A stretch of DNA of 58,432 bases from an uncultured Lachnospiraceae bacterium (GTDB taxonomy: Bacteria; Bacillota; Clostridia; Lachnospirales; Lachnospiraceae). Within the stretch, counting starts at the first letter, position 1; every line of letters begins with the position of its first letter. Below, in pieces: positions 26,946 through 36,206 of this stretch. The DNA lies in assembly GCA_947363565.1 (NCBI GenBank), contig CANAPP010000016.1:1-58432 (forward strand). Direction: 5' to 3'. Both the position numbers and the translations under genes were made by a program. A model generated the notes under the pieces. The model was given only the letters and a program-made list of their open reading frames with translations, was not told the DNA's origin and made no database searches.

Positions 26946-27419
26946 ATGAAGCTGTTGATCAAACAGAGAGTGTTTTCGTGGACAGACACTTACGATGTGT
27001 ACGATGAAGACGGAAAGGTAAAATATTTTGTCAAGGCAGAGTTTTTCGCGATGGGGCATGTGCTCCACGTGTATGACAAGTCAGAGCAGGAAGTGGGAAG
27101 CATCCGGCAGAAGATCCTGTCATTTGTCCCTGTTTTTGAGATTGAGGTAAATGGCAGGACGATGGGAAGGATTGAGAAGAAGATATCCCTGTTCTGGCCG
27201 AAATACGATATAGATTTCAACGGATGGCGTGCCGAAGGAGATTTTATGGGGTGGGATTATGATGTGTACAGCGGCCGGAGCGCAGCGGTACATATCTCGA
27301 AGGAGCTGTTTCATTGGGGCGACACCTATGTGATCGACTACTCTGACCCGGCAGATGAACTGATGGCGCTGCTCCTTGTCATCGCTATAGACGCGGCGAA
27401 CTGCACCGGCGGGACTTAA
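26946..27419 (+). CDS. LURP-one-related (LOR) family protein
   Basis: A 157-residue all-beta protein beginning MKLLIKQRVFSWTDTYDVYDEDG, with the internal repeat pattern of the LOR/Tubby-like fold (KYFVKAEFFAMGHVLHVYD, VGSIRQKILSFVPVFEIEV). The ATG at 26946 has GGAGG 10 nt upstream. Bacterial LOR proteins have no settled function, though phospholipid or membrane association has been suggested. It may be the last gene of the Fe-S protein unit. Confidence 0.75.
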   Translation: MKLLIKQRVFSWTDTYDVYDEDGKVKYFVKAEFFAMGHVLHVYDKSEQEVGSIRQKILSFVPVFEIEVNGRTMGRIEKKISLFWPKYDIDFNGWRAEGDFMGWDYDVYSGRSAAVHISKELFHWGDTYVIDYSDPADELMALLLVIAIDAANCTGGT

Positions 27420-27613
27420 AGGATTTTCACAGATCAGTCAGACAGGAAAATATAATGCCGAAGATAATGCAAAAAAATAATCTGAAAATGGCTTGACGGT
27501 AAGAGAAAAATATGGGATGATGAATGTCCTGCTGTAGTTATATCCGGCTTGTTCTCCAGTGGACAGGGCGTGAATTCCTCTGTCCGCTGAGGGTAAACAG
27601 TAAAAATAAACGT

Positions 27614-27647
27614 GCTCCATCCGGTTGTCAATCGGGTGGGGCATTTT
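27614..27647 (+). terminator. Possible terminator before the DUF3788-like gene
   Basis: GCTCCATCCG (27614-27623) and CGGGTGGGGC (27633-27642) pair over 10 bp with wobbles, followed by ATTTT. The short T tract and closeness to the next RBS make attenuator or chance equally possible. The rest of the 27420-27661 gap shows nothing clear. Confidence 0.35.
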
Positions 27648-27661
27648 GGGAGGAAGAGAAT

Positions 27662-28078
27662 ATGATTGATCTGCTGGACCGCGGTTATTGCCCTTCGCTG
27701 GATGAGTTGAGCGGATATGTCAGGAATCCTTTGTTTGACAGATTCTGCCTCGGGATGAAAGAAAGGTTCAATTGCAGAGAGGACATATCGTACAGCGGCT
27801 GCAGTTGGGAACGCGGATGGAATGTCAGGTTCAAAAAGTCGGGGAAGACTTTATGTATTTTATATATAAGGGAATTTTACTTTACCGCACTTGTTGTGAT
27901 CGGCAAAAAGGAGAAAGAGGCGGCAGAGTCAGTTCTGCCGGACTGTACGCGCAGATTGCAGGAAATTTATCACCAGACAAAGGAGGGGAATGGACAGCGA
28001 TGGCTCATGATCGATCTGGAGGATTATGACGCCGTGTATGACGACGTATTTCGTCTTATTGAAATCAAAGGGAGGTAG
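27662..28078 (+). CDS. DUF3788-like small protein
   Basis: A 138-residue cytoplasmic protein. MIDLLDRGYCPSLDEL, then CSWERGWNVRFKKSGKTLCILYI and WLMIDLEDYDAVYDDVFRLI match what I recall of DUF3788, a family of unknown function in Clostridia. It has GGGAGGAAG just before the ATG. It stands alone between an unclear terminator and the secreted-protein gene. Confidence 0.65.
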   Translation: MIDLLDRGYCPSLDELSGYVRNPLFDRFCLGMKERFNCREDISYSGCSWERGWNVRFKKSGKTLCILYIREFYFTALVVIGKKEKEAAESVLPDCTRRLQEIYHQTKEGNGQRWLMIDLEDYDAVYDDVFRLIEIKGR

Positions 28079-28168
28079 AAGGATTTCAGGAAAGCCCCGG
28101 TGGGAAAATATGCCCTGGGGAGAGACAGGTATGCCACAATTAATTTGTAAATGAGAGGAGATATGCAC

Positions 28169-31100
28169 ATGAGAAAAAAGATGAAGAGATGGTTGTACGC
28201 ACTGATGGCTGCGGCAGTGATGCTTGGGGGAATACAGATGCCGGCAGTGGTTAAGGCTCAGGAGAGCGGGAAGGCGGCACGGAGCGGGGTTACAGTTACT
28301 ACTCAAGAGCAGTTTATGGCCGCTTTGCAGCAGAAAAGTAGCCCGATTACGGTGAACGGACTTATCACTATAGGTAAAGAAGCAGATTCTAACGGCAGGA
28401 TGCGTCCGGTGAAGATTCCGGGAGGAACTGTGATCCAAGGTGGTGGGACGGGGAGCAATTTGAATGCCCGGTGTCCTGTTCAAATAGAGGGAGATAATGT
28501 CCTGTTCCAGAATATTAAGTTGACGTTTGAATCCAGCGATGCGTTAGGAAGTGTGCCGCACAGAGAAATCTATCTTGCGGGGCACGGACTTACTTTGGAT
28601 AATGTGGAGACTTATCTGGAAGGCAGCGGAGGAGACTTTGGAGGGTTGGGAGGCTCTGAGACAGAGCTGCTTCCGTCTGTCTATGCAGGAGGTTATCCAG
28701 GCTCAAGCCTTGGCAGTAACGCGTCTTTGACAGTGAGAAATTCTAATGATAAAACGATGTTTAAGGTGATCCATATGGGACATGGAACGGAAAATGGCAA
28801 CCATGTTTCTTATCAGGGAGAAGCCGTACTGAACTTGGATGCTAATGCAGTGGTGCGTGAAGGGGTTGATACAAGTCAGAACACCCGCGCGTCAATTAAC
28901 ATGACTGGAGGAGAGCATTCGTTTGCAAAGGCAAAGAAGTTTGTCGGAAATGCTAACACAACGTTGACACTCAATACAGTTTCTATGGCAGAAGCGGAGG
29001 TAGACAGTGTAGGGAATGTTGTACTTGAGAATAAATCGTGTCTTTCGCCTAAGACAAATTTGCAGAATATAACGTTAAAGAGCGGTGCCTGCCTGGATTA
29101 TACAGGCATAGACCAGGCGAAGATTACGGGGAATTTCACTGGAACAGCGAGTGGAGAACAGGACAGAGGAATGCTTGTGCTGAAGCCGGAAGGTTTAGTG
29201 GTTATTAACGGGAATATTACAGGAACTACACAGTTTCAGACAGGCCATCGTTTATTTCCGGATATAATTAATTCGGATCATCCATACATCCATTCTGATG
29301 CTTCAAAAGGATCAGAATCGAATTTTGTATTGGCGCAGGAAAGTGTAGATTTTGGATATGAATTGAGATATTCTGGTGGTGTATGGACAGGATATAGGGA
29401 GTTGGAAGCTGAGCGGAAGATTGGTCGTATAGAGATACTTGCAGCGCCATCGAAGGTGGATATAAAAAATCTTACTGTTGCAGAGGGGGAGGAACCCAAT
29501 AAAGATATATATTTTGATATAAAATGGTATGACAAAGAAGGGAAAGTCTTTAGTGATGAGGAGGTAGAGGAAAAGCAATTTTATCAAATTGATTATGTGA
29601 TCCGTATCCGTACAGAATGTTGGGAAGAAAATGTTTCAGGGGAGTCAAATTGGCTTCAGTGGGTTGGACTTATTCCTTCGGAAAATTATTCGGGGAGATA
29701 TTATCTGCAATCTTTCGGAAAGGAAGATGGCGTACATGAGGGCGAATATACTTTCTTATTTTTGTCTGAACCCGCCGGGGATTTTGAGACTATAGATGAT
29801 GTAAAAGCATTAAAAAATACAGTGATTAAAGAACAGCATGTATTGTTCTATGATTCAAATAAGGGCGGAGAGACGCCGGGCCATATTCACACATATAAAG
29901 GTGAGGAGACAAAAAAAGCAACTTGTTTGGAAGAAGGTGTTATGACTTATACCTGTACGGTCACTGACTGCGCAGAACAATACACAGAAACAATTGCGAA
30001 ATCTGACCATGAATATAAAGAGAAGATAATGCAGAAAGCGACCTGTACAGAACCGGGCATTATGGCATATGAGTGTATTTGCGGTAGAATGTATACAGAG
30101 GAGATTCCGCAGTTAGGCAGTGGTCATGATCTGGTAATAGACGAAGCAGTAGAGGCAACAGAGGATAAGGATGGTTTGACTCAGGGAAGCCATTGCAGCG
30201 TCTGCGGCACGGTGTTAAAAGAGCAGGAGAAAATTCCAGCTCATAAGCATAATTATCAGGTAACAGAAACAAAAGCGGCAACCTGTACCGAAGAAGGAAG
30301 CCAGACCTTTACATGCAGCGAATGCCCCCAAAGCTATAAAGAGAATATTCAAGCCAATGGGCATGTTGAGGTAACAGACCCCGCAGTTGAGCCTACAGAA
30401 ACAACAGATGGAAAGACCGAGGGAAGTCATTGCAGTGTATGTGGCACAGAGTTAAAGAAGCAGGAAATAATCCCTGCAACCGGGAAGACAGAAGAAGAGC
30501 ATAAGCATACATATACAAGTAAAGTGACGAAAGCAGCAACTTGTACAGATAAAGGAATTAAAACCTTTACATGCAGCGTCTGTGAAGACACGTATACAGA
30601 AGATATTGCAGCGTTAGGACATAAGGAAGTAACAGACCCCGCAGTCGAGCCGACGGAGACGACGGAGGGAAAGACCGAAGGAAGCCATTGCAGCGTCTGT
30701 GGCACGGTGTTAAAGGCGCAGGAAACTATCCCGGTCAAACCAGTAACCCCGGAGAATCCGGATCCCAAACCGCCAATAAACCCGGATCCGGAAGATCCGG
30801 ATCCAGGACCCGGCACTCCTTCCACCCATACCCACGCCTACCAGGAGGCCATTACCAAAGTGCCGACATGCACAGCTTTGGGAACTAGGACATTTACCTG
30901 CGAGTGCGGAGATACCTATACAGAGGAACTTCCGATGGTTGCGCACCAGTACACTGAGAAACGTATCCCGGCGGCGGTAAGCAGCCCCGGCAAAGTACAG
31001 CAGATCTGCAGCGTATGTTCGGCAGTAAAGGACGAAGCGCTTATCGACGGGATCCAGAGCTTTTCATTGAGCCGGACGGATTACGTGTATGATGGGAAGT

Positions 31101-31576
31101 CGAAAAAGCCCTCGGTGATCATTAAAGATACTAAGGGCAGACGTCTGGCGGAGGGAGCAGACTATAAGGCCAGTTACGCCAGAGGAAGGATCAATCCGGG
31201 TGTTTACACAGTGACCGTTAAGCTCACCGGAAACTATAGCGGGCAGATGTCAGGAACCTTCACCATCAGGCCGAAGAAGACCGTTCTGAGAAAAGTTACG
31301 CCAAGATCTGGAGGCATGCAGGTGACATGGAAAAAGAACTTGGTGAAGACAGACGGTTATCAGATCCAGTACAGTACCGACAAGAAGTTCAAAAACCCGG
31401 CGGCGAAGGTTACCACCGCGAAGAAATATGCTGTCGGCAAGAAGATTTCCAAGCTGAAGCCGAACAAGAAGTATTACGTAAGGATCCGGACTTACAAGAT
31501 CGTGCGGACGAATGGAAAGAGCAAACGGGTGTATTCCGACTGGTCCGAGGCAAAGACCGTCCGTACAAAAAAATAA
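28169..31576 (+). CDS. Large secreted protein with repeated CxxC/His modules and MBG/FnIII tail
   Basis: A 1135-residue exported protein; ATG at 28169 is best placed 8 nt after GGAG. A signal peptide ends near AVVKAQES. Residues about 35-330 resemble a right-handed beta-helix (GGTVIQGGGTGSNL, FQNIKLTFESSDAL). About 570-860 contain repeated modules with HxY, ATCTEEG, TFTCSxC and GSHCSVCG. Then follow a Pro-rich linker, another such module, an MBG-like domain (TGNYSGQMSGTFTI) and a fibronectin-III-like tail close in style to the protein at 0.1-3.7 kb. No wall-anchor motif is visible. Zinc-stabilised extracellular modules are inferred. Confidence 0.8.
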   Translation: MRKKMKRWLYALMAAAVMLGGIQMPAVVKAQESGKAARSGVTVTTQEQFMAALQQKSSPITVNGLITIGKEADSNGRMRPVKIPGGTVIQGGGTGSNLNARCPVQIEGDNVLFQNIKLTFESSDALGSVPHREIYLAGHGLTLDNVETYLEGSGGDFGGLGGSETELLPSVYAGGYPGSSLGSNASLTVRNSNDKTMFKVIHMGHGTENGNHVSYQGEAVLNLDANAVVREGVDTSQNTRASINMTGGEHSFAKAKKFVGNANTTLTLNTVSMAEAEVDSVGNVVLENKSCLSPKTNLQNITLKSGACLDYTGIDQAKITGNFTGTASGEQDRGMLVLKPEGLVVINGNITGTTQFQTGHRLFPDIINSDHPYIHSDASKGSESNFVLAQESVDFGYELRYSGGVWTGYRELEAERKIGRIEILAAPSKVDIKNLTVAEGEEPNKDIYFDIKWYDKEGKVFSDEEVEEKQFYQIDYVIRIRTECWEENVSGESNWLQWVGLIPSENYSGRYYLQSFGKEDGVHEGEYTFLFLSEPAGDFETIDDVKALKNTVIKEQHVLFYDSNKGGETPGHIHTYKGEETKKATCLEEGVMTYTCTVTDCAEQYTETIAKSDHEYKEKIMQKATCTEPGIMAYECICGRMYTEEIPQLGSGHDLVIDEAVEATEDKDGLTQGSHCSVCGTVLKEQEKIPAHKHNYQVTETKAATCTEEGSQTFTCSECPQSYKENIQANGHVEVTDPAVEPTETTDGKTEGSHCSVCGTELKKQEIIPATGKTEEEHKHTYTSKVTKAATCTDKGIKTFTCSVCEDTYTEDIAALGHKEVTDPAVEPTETTEGKTEGSHCSVCGTVLKAQETIPVKPVTPENPDPKPPINPDPEDPDPGPGTPSTHTHAYQEAITKVPTCTALGTRTFTCECGDTYTEELPMVAHQYTEKRIPAAVSSPGKVQQICSVCSAVKDEALIDGIQSFSLSRTDYVYDGKSKKPSVIIKDTKGRRLAEGADYKASYARGRINPGVYTVTVKLTGNYSGQMSGTFTIRPKKTVLRKVTPRSGGMQVTWKKNLVKTDGYQIQYSTDKKFKNPAAKVTTAKKYAVGKKISKLKPNKKYYVRIRTYKIVRTNGKSKRVYSDWSEAKTVRTKK
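29884..30738 (+). repeat. Tandem CxxC/His-containing protein modules
   Basis: About four degenerate modules encode H-x-Y...KATCTEEG...TFTCSxC...Y...G..H, with some adding a second SHCSVCGT half. The phrase VTDPAVEPTETT and SHCSVCGT recurs almost unchanged at 30367-30450 and 30628-30710, pointing to recent internal duplication. Confidence 0.75.
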
Positions 31577-31602
31577 AAGGTAATTCTTAAGAATATCAGA
31601 TC

Positions 31603-31642
31603 AAAAACCTGTGTGGTCCATAGTGGGCTGCACAGGTTTTTT
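31603..31642 (+). terminator. Terminator of the second secreted protein gene
   Basis: AAAAACCTGTG (31603-31613) pairs perfectly with CACAGGTTTTT (31631-31641), followed by T's. A strong intrinsic terminator. Confidence 0.88.
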
Positions 31643-31779
31643 CAAAAAAAGCAAAAAAGTTTGTAATAAAATCCATGTAGGGTACTCTTAATTATATAAC
31701 CTGATACCAGGGACAACAGGTTACGGATGATATGCGGAGCAATCCACGTACCAGGGATTTTACGCGGGGAGGTGTATGG

Positions 31780-32283
31780 ATGAACGAGTTTGAAGAGATT
31801 TACGGCAAATATATGAAAGCTGTATACAATTTTATCATGAAATTATCCGATGACTCCCACGTTGCAGAGGAGATTACCCAGCAGACTTTTGTGATCGCGT
31901 TGGAGAAGCTTGATACTTTCCGTGGAGAGTGCAAGATGTCAGTGTGGCTGTGCCAGATTGCGAAACACGAATATTTTGCCTGGGAGAAAAAGATGAAGCG
32001 GCGGCGGGCGCACAGCGCGGGCCAGGTCATGGAACAGAGGCAGCAGAGGGAAAGAGATAAGGACGGGCTGGTCAACGCTATGATCGACCGCGAGAACTAC
32101 GAGCGTGTCATGGAAGTGTGGCACCGGCTCCCGGAGCCGTATAAAGAAGTGTTCATGCTGCATACGATGGCGGAGATGCCTTATGAGGATATCGGAAAGC
32201 TGTTTAAAAAAAGCGCTAACTGGAGCAGAGTTGTATATTATCGCGCAAAGAAAATGATTATCGAAGAGCTTGGAGGTGTATAG
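31780..32283 (+). CDS. ECF-type RNA polymerase sigma factor
   Basis: A 167-residue sigma factor containing only regions 2 and 4. Region 2 includes EEITQQTFVIALEKLDTFRG and WLCQIAKHEYF; region 4 is LPEPYKEVFMLHTMAEMPYEDIGKLF. The ATG at 31780 follows GGGGAGGTGT. It directly precedes a zinc-finger anti-sigma factor and an ABC exporter, the usual layout for cell-envelope-stress regulation. Confidence 0.92.
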   Translation: MNEFEEIYGKYMKAVYNFIMKLSDDSHVAEEITQQTFVIALEKLDTFRGECKMSVWLCQIAKHEYFAWEKKMKRRRAHSAGQVMEQRQQRERDKDGLVNAMIDRENYERVMEVWHRLPEPYKEVFMLHTMAEMPYEDIGKLFKKSANWSRVVYYRAKKMIIEELGGV

Positions 32284-32284
32284 G

Positions 32285-32833
32285 ATGAAATGCAAGATTA
32301 TCTGTGATCTGCTGCCCTTATATATTGATGATGTGTGCAGCGATGAGACGAAAGAGTTAGTGGAGCGGCACCTGGAAAAGTGCCCTGCCTGTCGCAGTGA
32401 GTACGAGAAGATGAAAGCAGAGCTCTCCCTTCACGAGGCTGAGGATCTTGACGAGAAGGAACTGATGAAAAAGGGGGAGGAGAAGATGAAAGAATATGTA
32501 AAGGAGAAGATATACCAGAAAGTGATACTGGCCGATACGATCCTGAACCTGCTGGTGACGGCTCTTGGGATTACCCACGGGATAAGCGGAGTGATGGGCG
32601 GGGATCCGTATTATTATGCGGAGATGTTTATCATCTTAGGACCGCTGGGGATATTTTTCATTTCGGACATCATCTACTGGTTTAGGTATGCGACGAGGCG
32701 CAGGGCGGGGACGGTTATCGTTGATACGATCTGCAAGATGTCCTTCTGGATGAAAGTTGTCTTACTGGTCTGCGCGATCGCTATGGCTGCAACCGTAGGC
32801 TTTTATACGCTGTTTACCGAATGGAGCTGGTAA
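32285..32833 (+). CDS. Zinc-finger membrane anti-sigma factor
   Basis: A 182-residue protein. The N-terminal zf-HC2 domain has CDLLPLYIDDVC and the HxxxCxxC motif HLEKCPAC; the C-terminal half has three hydrophobic membrane segments. It should hold the upstream ECF sigma factor inactive at the membrane. It begins 1 nt after the sigma stop, with GGAGGTG upstream (a TTG at 32270 is a weaker start). Confidence 0.9.
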   Translation: MKCKIICDLLPLYIDDVCSDETKELVERHLEKCPACRSEYEKMKAELSLHEAEDLDEKELMKKGEEKMKEYVKEKIYQKVILADTILNLLVTALGITHGISGVMGGDPYYYAEMFIILGPLGIFFISDIIYWFRYATRRRAGTVIVDTICKMSFWMKVVLLVCAIAMAATVGFYTLFTEWSW

Positions 32834-32879
32834 AGGATATTCAGAAGGAGAATGAGTTGGTTACAGGGAGGATACGGAT

Positions 32880-34865
32880 ATGCTGAATAAATTTTTCCTG
32901 AAAATATTGTGGAACCGCCGGAGGGACTTTTTCCTGGTGGTCTTAAGCGGGATGTTCATCATCTCGATGGTGTATTTTTCCGCGGCTGTGGGAAGCTTTT
33001 TAAGCTTTGTCAACACGGGCAGGCTGCCGGAGATGACGCCGCTGATCGGAGAGGTGGAAAAGTTTTATCTGCTGCCATATGTCCTGCTGCTATTTCTTAT
33101 GCTCCTTATCCTTTTGTCCTATATCCGCAAGCGCTCGGGAGACTACGCGATGCTGGCTGTGCTGGGGATTCAGACGAAGCACCGCTACCGGTTCGTGGGG
33201 ATGGAATACGCAGGGATCATCCTTCTGTCGTCCTGCGGCGGAATGATGCTTGGTTTTTTGGAGGCGGAGGCAGCGCGCCGGATACTGGAGGGCATTTTTA
33301 AGGATATTACCGACCATATCCCGTTTGGGACCGCGCCCGTTAAGCTTGCGGTGATCATCAGCCTGATCATGTTTGGCCTGGGATTTATCATCTGCGACCA
33401 GGTGGTTTCCTGTCTTGGGGCAGATGCGTTGGCGGCAGGCGGGAAAAAGAGCGGGAGGCCCCTTAAGAAATCTCCGGTGCTTCTGTTTGCCGGGATAGTG
33501 ACAGAGCTTATCGCCCTGGCATCGGTGGTGACTTACTGGGGAAGGATCAAAGGCCATGTTCCCCAGGCACTGGCGGCAGGCGGACTGTTTCTAATGATGA
33601 TCTCTGTCGGCGGCTTTTACCTGACCCGACTGCGGGAGAATAAGGGAAGGTATTACCGGAAACTTCTGTGGCTTGATGACTGGTATCACAGATTTTACTA
33701 TCACATGAATATGGCATATATCGCGGCGGCATTTTTGTTCGTGATCATCTTCGACTTTATGCCGGCTCTTTTTGACAGTCTTCCTCTTGTGCAGCCGGAG
33801 AACTACCCTAATGATCTGGTCTGGCAGGCCAACGAGGGGGACGAGGAATTCCTTGAATCGCTGAAGGAGCGGTACGGTGTGAAGGTTGAGACAAGGAAAA
33901 GCTTTCGGGTGGCGACGGCGGATTTTGGCGAGCATACGGGGATATCAGTTTCAGAGTATGAGGCGTGGACAAAGGAGCATCTTGAGCTGTCGGATAAGGA
34001 AATCTTTGTCGTACACCAGCGCGACCGGGAGGACAGGGGGCTTATCGGGCTTGACTTTGGGAACCGGAGCCCGCGGATGTATATCGGGAGTACGGATTAT
34101 GATTTGTGGATATTTTCAGGGGCTGGAGTTATGCCGGGGAACCAGTTCGTCAGGGAATATATCGTTAAAGGGACGAAGGAGCGTATCCTGACGGGGAACT
34201 TTAAGACCCGGTCACTGGACTTTATCGGCGAAGTGTATGAGGATATCATCGTATTTGCTGACAAGGAATTCGAGCGGATACGCCAAAATGCACGGGGAGC
34301 CAATCTTTTGGTGATCATGGAGATACCAAAGCACCGTGATGAGGTGGTGGAGGAAGTGTATGCTTACGCGAGGGAGCACTCCCAGGTGAATTTTTACGAC
34401 TGGCAGGAGGGGAACTTGATCTACGAAGGGCGGCAGCAGGGCATCGAGAGCCGGAAGCAGAAGATGTACGGAGTAAGCGCCATGCTGATCAATATCATCA
34501 CGTTGTTTTTGTGTGTACTGTTTGTGCTGATCGAGAAGCAGGAGAGCGAGTACGGGAATATGGCGTGGAAATATCAGTTCTATTACCGCTCTGGAATGAC
34601 GGGGAAAGGGCGGAAGAAGAACGTGGGCAGGGAGGTGCTGATGACCGCGAAGGCAGCGCTTTGCGGCGGATTGATCCTGCCGGTGCTTATGACGGCCGAG
34701 AAGGTGTGGAGCAAGCGTCTGCCGAAGAAGTGGAATATAACTTATCTTATCTGGGGAGCAGTGTTTGTCCTTGCGGCGGCCATGATGGTCTGTGCGGTGA
34801 TGAAAGTCACAGCGCATCATACATTTTCAAAAATAGAGAGAGGGAATAAGAATGGGCGGGAATAA
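32880..34865 (+). CDS. FtsX-like ABC transporter permease
   Basis: A 661-residue membrane protein with hydrophobic segments near residues 18-38, 60-82, 105-125, 150-175 and several later ones, plus a large loop (about 300-530) that should be outside the cell. The layout is like BceB-type peptide-sensing or detoxifying permeases. It overlaps the ATPase gene by 14 nt. Regulation by the upstream ECF sigma factor is inferred. The substrate, perhaps an antimicrobial peptide, is not known. Confidence 0.82.
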   Translation: MLNKFFLKILWNRRRDFFLVVLSGMFIISMVYFSAAVGSFLSFVNTGRLPEMTPLIGEVEKFYLLPYVLLLFLMLLILLSYIRKRSGDYAMLAVLGIQTKHRYRFVGMEYAGIILLSSCGGMMLGFLEAEAARRILEGIFKDITDHIPFGTAPVKLAVIISLIMFGLGFIICDQVVSCLGADALAAGGKKSGRPLKKSPVLLFAGIVTELIALASVVTYWGRIKGHVPQALAAGGLFLMMISVGGFYLTRLRENKGRYYRKLLWLDDWYHRFYYHMNMAYIAAAFLFVIIFDFMPALFDSLPLVQPENYPNDLVWQANEGDEEFLESLKERYGVKVETRKSFRVATADFGEHTGISVSEYEAWTKEHLELSDKEIFVVHQRDREDRGLIGLDFGNRSPRMYIGSTDYDLWIFSGAGVMPGNQFVREYIVKGTKERILTGNFKTRSLDFIGEVYEDIIVFADKEFERIRQNARGANLLVIMEIPKHRDEVVEEVYAYAREHSQVNFYDWQEGNLIYEGRQQGIESRKQKMYGVSAMLINIITLFLCVLFVLIEKQESEYGNMAWKYQFYYRSGMTGKGRKKNVGREVLMTAKAALCGGLILPVLMTAEKVWSKRLPKKWNITYLIWGAVFVLAAAMMVCAVMKVTAHHTFSKIERGNKNGRE

Positions 34866-35622
34866 TTATGAACATATACTGGAGGTCAAGGAGCTTGAGC
34901 GGAATTACTATGCACCTACAGCAAAAGGCGGACAGATCATCTACTCGATCCTAAAGGGCGTGTCCTTCCAGGTGGAGGCGGGGGAATTCATCGGGATCAT
35001 GGGTACCTCCGGCTGCGGGAAGACAACGCTCCTTAAGACGCTTGGGATGCTGGATCTGCCGAGCGGTGGGAGCGTGCGCTATAAGGGCGTGCCCACAAAC
35101 CGCATCGTTGGGGATAAGCTGGCGAAGATACGAAGGACGGAGCTTGCCTTCGTGTTCCAGGATTTTTATCTGATGGACAGCCTTACGGTGAAGGAAAACA
35201 TCATGATGCCCCTGATCCTGAATGAGGATAACCCGAAAAAGAGTGAGCAGACGGCAGTCCGGATGGCAGAGAAGTTCGGGATTGCCGCCCTTCTCAATAA
35301 GAAGCCCTATGAGCTGTCAGGCGGCGAGAAGCAGAGAACAGCGATCTGCCGGGCGATGGCAGCGGATCCGGAGCTTATCCTGGCGGATGAGCCTACCGGG
35401 AACCTGGACTCTAATTCTTCCATGCTGGTGATAAAGACCCTTTCCCATATTAACAAAAGGATGGGAAAGACGATCGTTTTGGTGACCCATGACCCGAAGG
35501 TGGCGAGCTATTGCGATAAGATCATCCTGCTGAAGGACGGGATAATCTTGAATACATTGGAAAAGAGCGGGGAGAAGAAAGAATTTTACCAAAGGATCCT
35601 GAGGCAGATGGCAAAGCTTTAG
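34852..35622 (+). CDS. ABC transporter ATP-binding protein (MacB/BceA-like)
   Basis: A 256-residue ATPase partner of the upstream permease. Walker A is GTSGCGKTT, the signature motif LSGGEKQR, Walker B LILADEPTGNLDS, and the H-loop LVTHDPKV. These are typical of the LolD/MacB/BceA group. The start overlaps the permease by 14 nt. Confidence 0.92.
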   Translation: MGGNNYEHILEVKELERNYYAPTAKGGQIIYSILKGVSFQVEAGEFIGIMGTSGCGKTTLLKTLGMLDLPSGGSVRYKGVPTNRIVGDKLAKIRRTELAFVFQDFYLMDSLTVKENIMMPLILNEDNPKKSEQTAVRMAEKFGIAALLNKKPYELSGGEKQRTAICRAMAADPELILADEPTGNLDSNSSMLVIKTLSHINKRMGKTIVLVTHDPKVASYCDKIILLKDGIILNTLEKSGEKKEFYQRILRQMAKL

Positions 35623-35631
35623 GGCGGGTTG

Positions 35632-35674
35632 GCTGCCGATACCAGCAACTTGGTTCGGCAGCTCTTGTATTTTT
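35632..35674 (+). terminator. Probable terminator after the ABC ATPase gene
   Basis: GCTGCCGA (35632-35639) pairs with TCGGCAGC (35655-35662), with inner ACCA/TGGT pairing, followed by TCTTGTATTTTT. It probably ends the sigma/anti-sigma/ABC operon before lytTR. Confidence 0.65.
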
Positions 35675-35755
35675 GGAGAAGGTTATATATATTGTGTTTA
35701 TGGGATATCTCTGAAAAGTTAAGCATGGTCTGGCAAAGGAAGGGGGAATGCGGCA

Positions 35756-36193
35756 GTGGAGATTTTTATCCATGAGGATAAAGCGCTTTCGGACAGCAGG
35801 GTAGAAGTGTACTGCCCGGAGGTCAATGAAGAGATCCTCGATATGGTGGCAAGGCTTCGGGTGTACGACAAAAAAATTACCGGGATGAAGGACGGGGGGA
35901 CTTATATTGTGGAAGTTTCAAAGATCCTGTATCTGGATTCGGTAGATAAGAAGACATTTTTTTATACGAAAGAGTCGGTCTATGAGACGTCGCTTAAGCT
36001 GTATGAGCTGGAGGAGCGTCTGGGGAGGAGCGATTTTTTCCGGGCATCCAAGTCCGCGATCATCAATTTTAACCAGATCCAGTCGCTGCGGCCGGATTTC
36101 GGCGGGCGGATGCTTGTCCAGATGAGGAATGGCGAGAAACTCTATGTGTCGCGGCAGTATGTGCCGGTGCTCAGGAAAAAGCTTGGATTGTAG
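35756..36193 (+). CDS. LytTR-domain DNA-binding regulator
   Basis: A 145-residue protein: about 45 residues of leader, then a LytTR DNA-binding domain (YIVEVSKILYLDSVDKKTFF; FFRASKSAIINFNQIQSL; VSRQYVPVLRKKL). It has no receiver domain. The start is GTG at 35756, with GGGGGA upstream. It is followed 13 nt later by a DUF3021 membrane protein, a common Firmicute pair in which the membrane protein modulates the regulator. Confidence 0.88.
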   Translation: MEIFIHEDKALSDSRVEVYCPEVNEEILDMVARLRVYDKKITGMKDGGTYIVEVSKILYLDSVDKKTFFYTKESVYETSLKLYELEERLGRSDFFRASKSAIINFNQIQSLRPDFGGRMLVQMRNGEKLYVSRQYVPVLRKKLGL

Positions 36194-36206
36194 GAGGTGT
36201 TTGGCA

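Noticed and set aside
31705-31757. TACCAGGGA direct repeat upstream of the ECF sigma gene
   Set aside because: Two 9-nt copies 44 nt apart, with a similar string near 14.35 kb, but no symmetry or promoter relation was clear.
34212-34820. A 202-codon antisense frame in the ABC permease gene
   Set aside because: Basic, low-complexity composition and no start signal; it opposes a clear permease reading frame.
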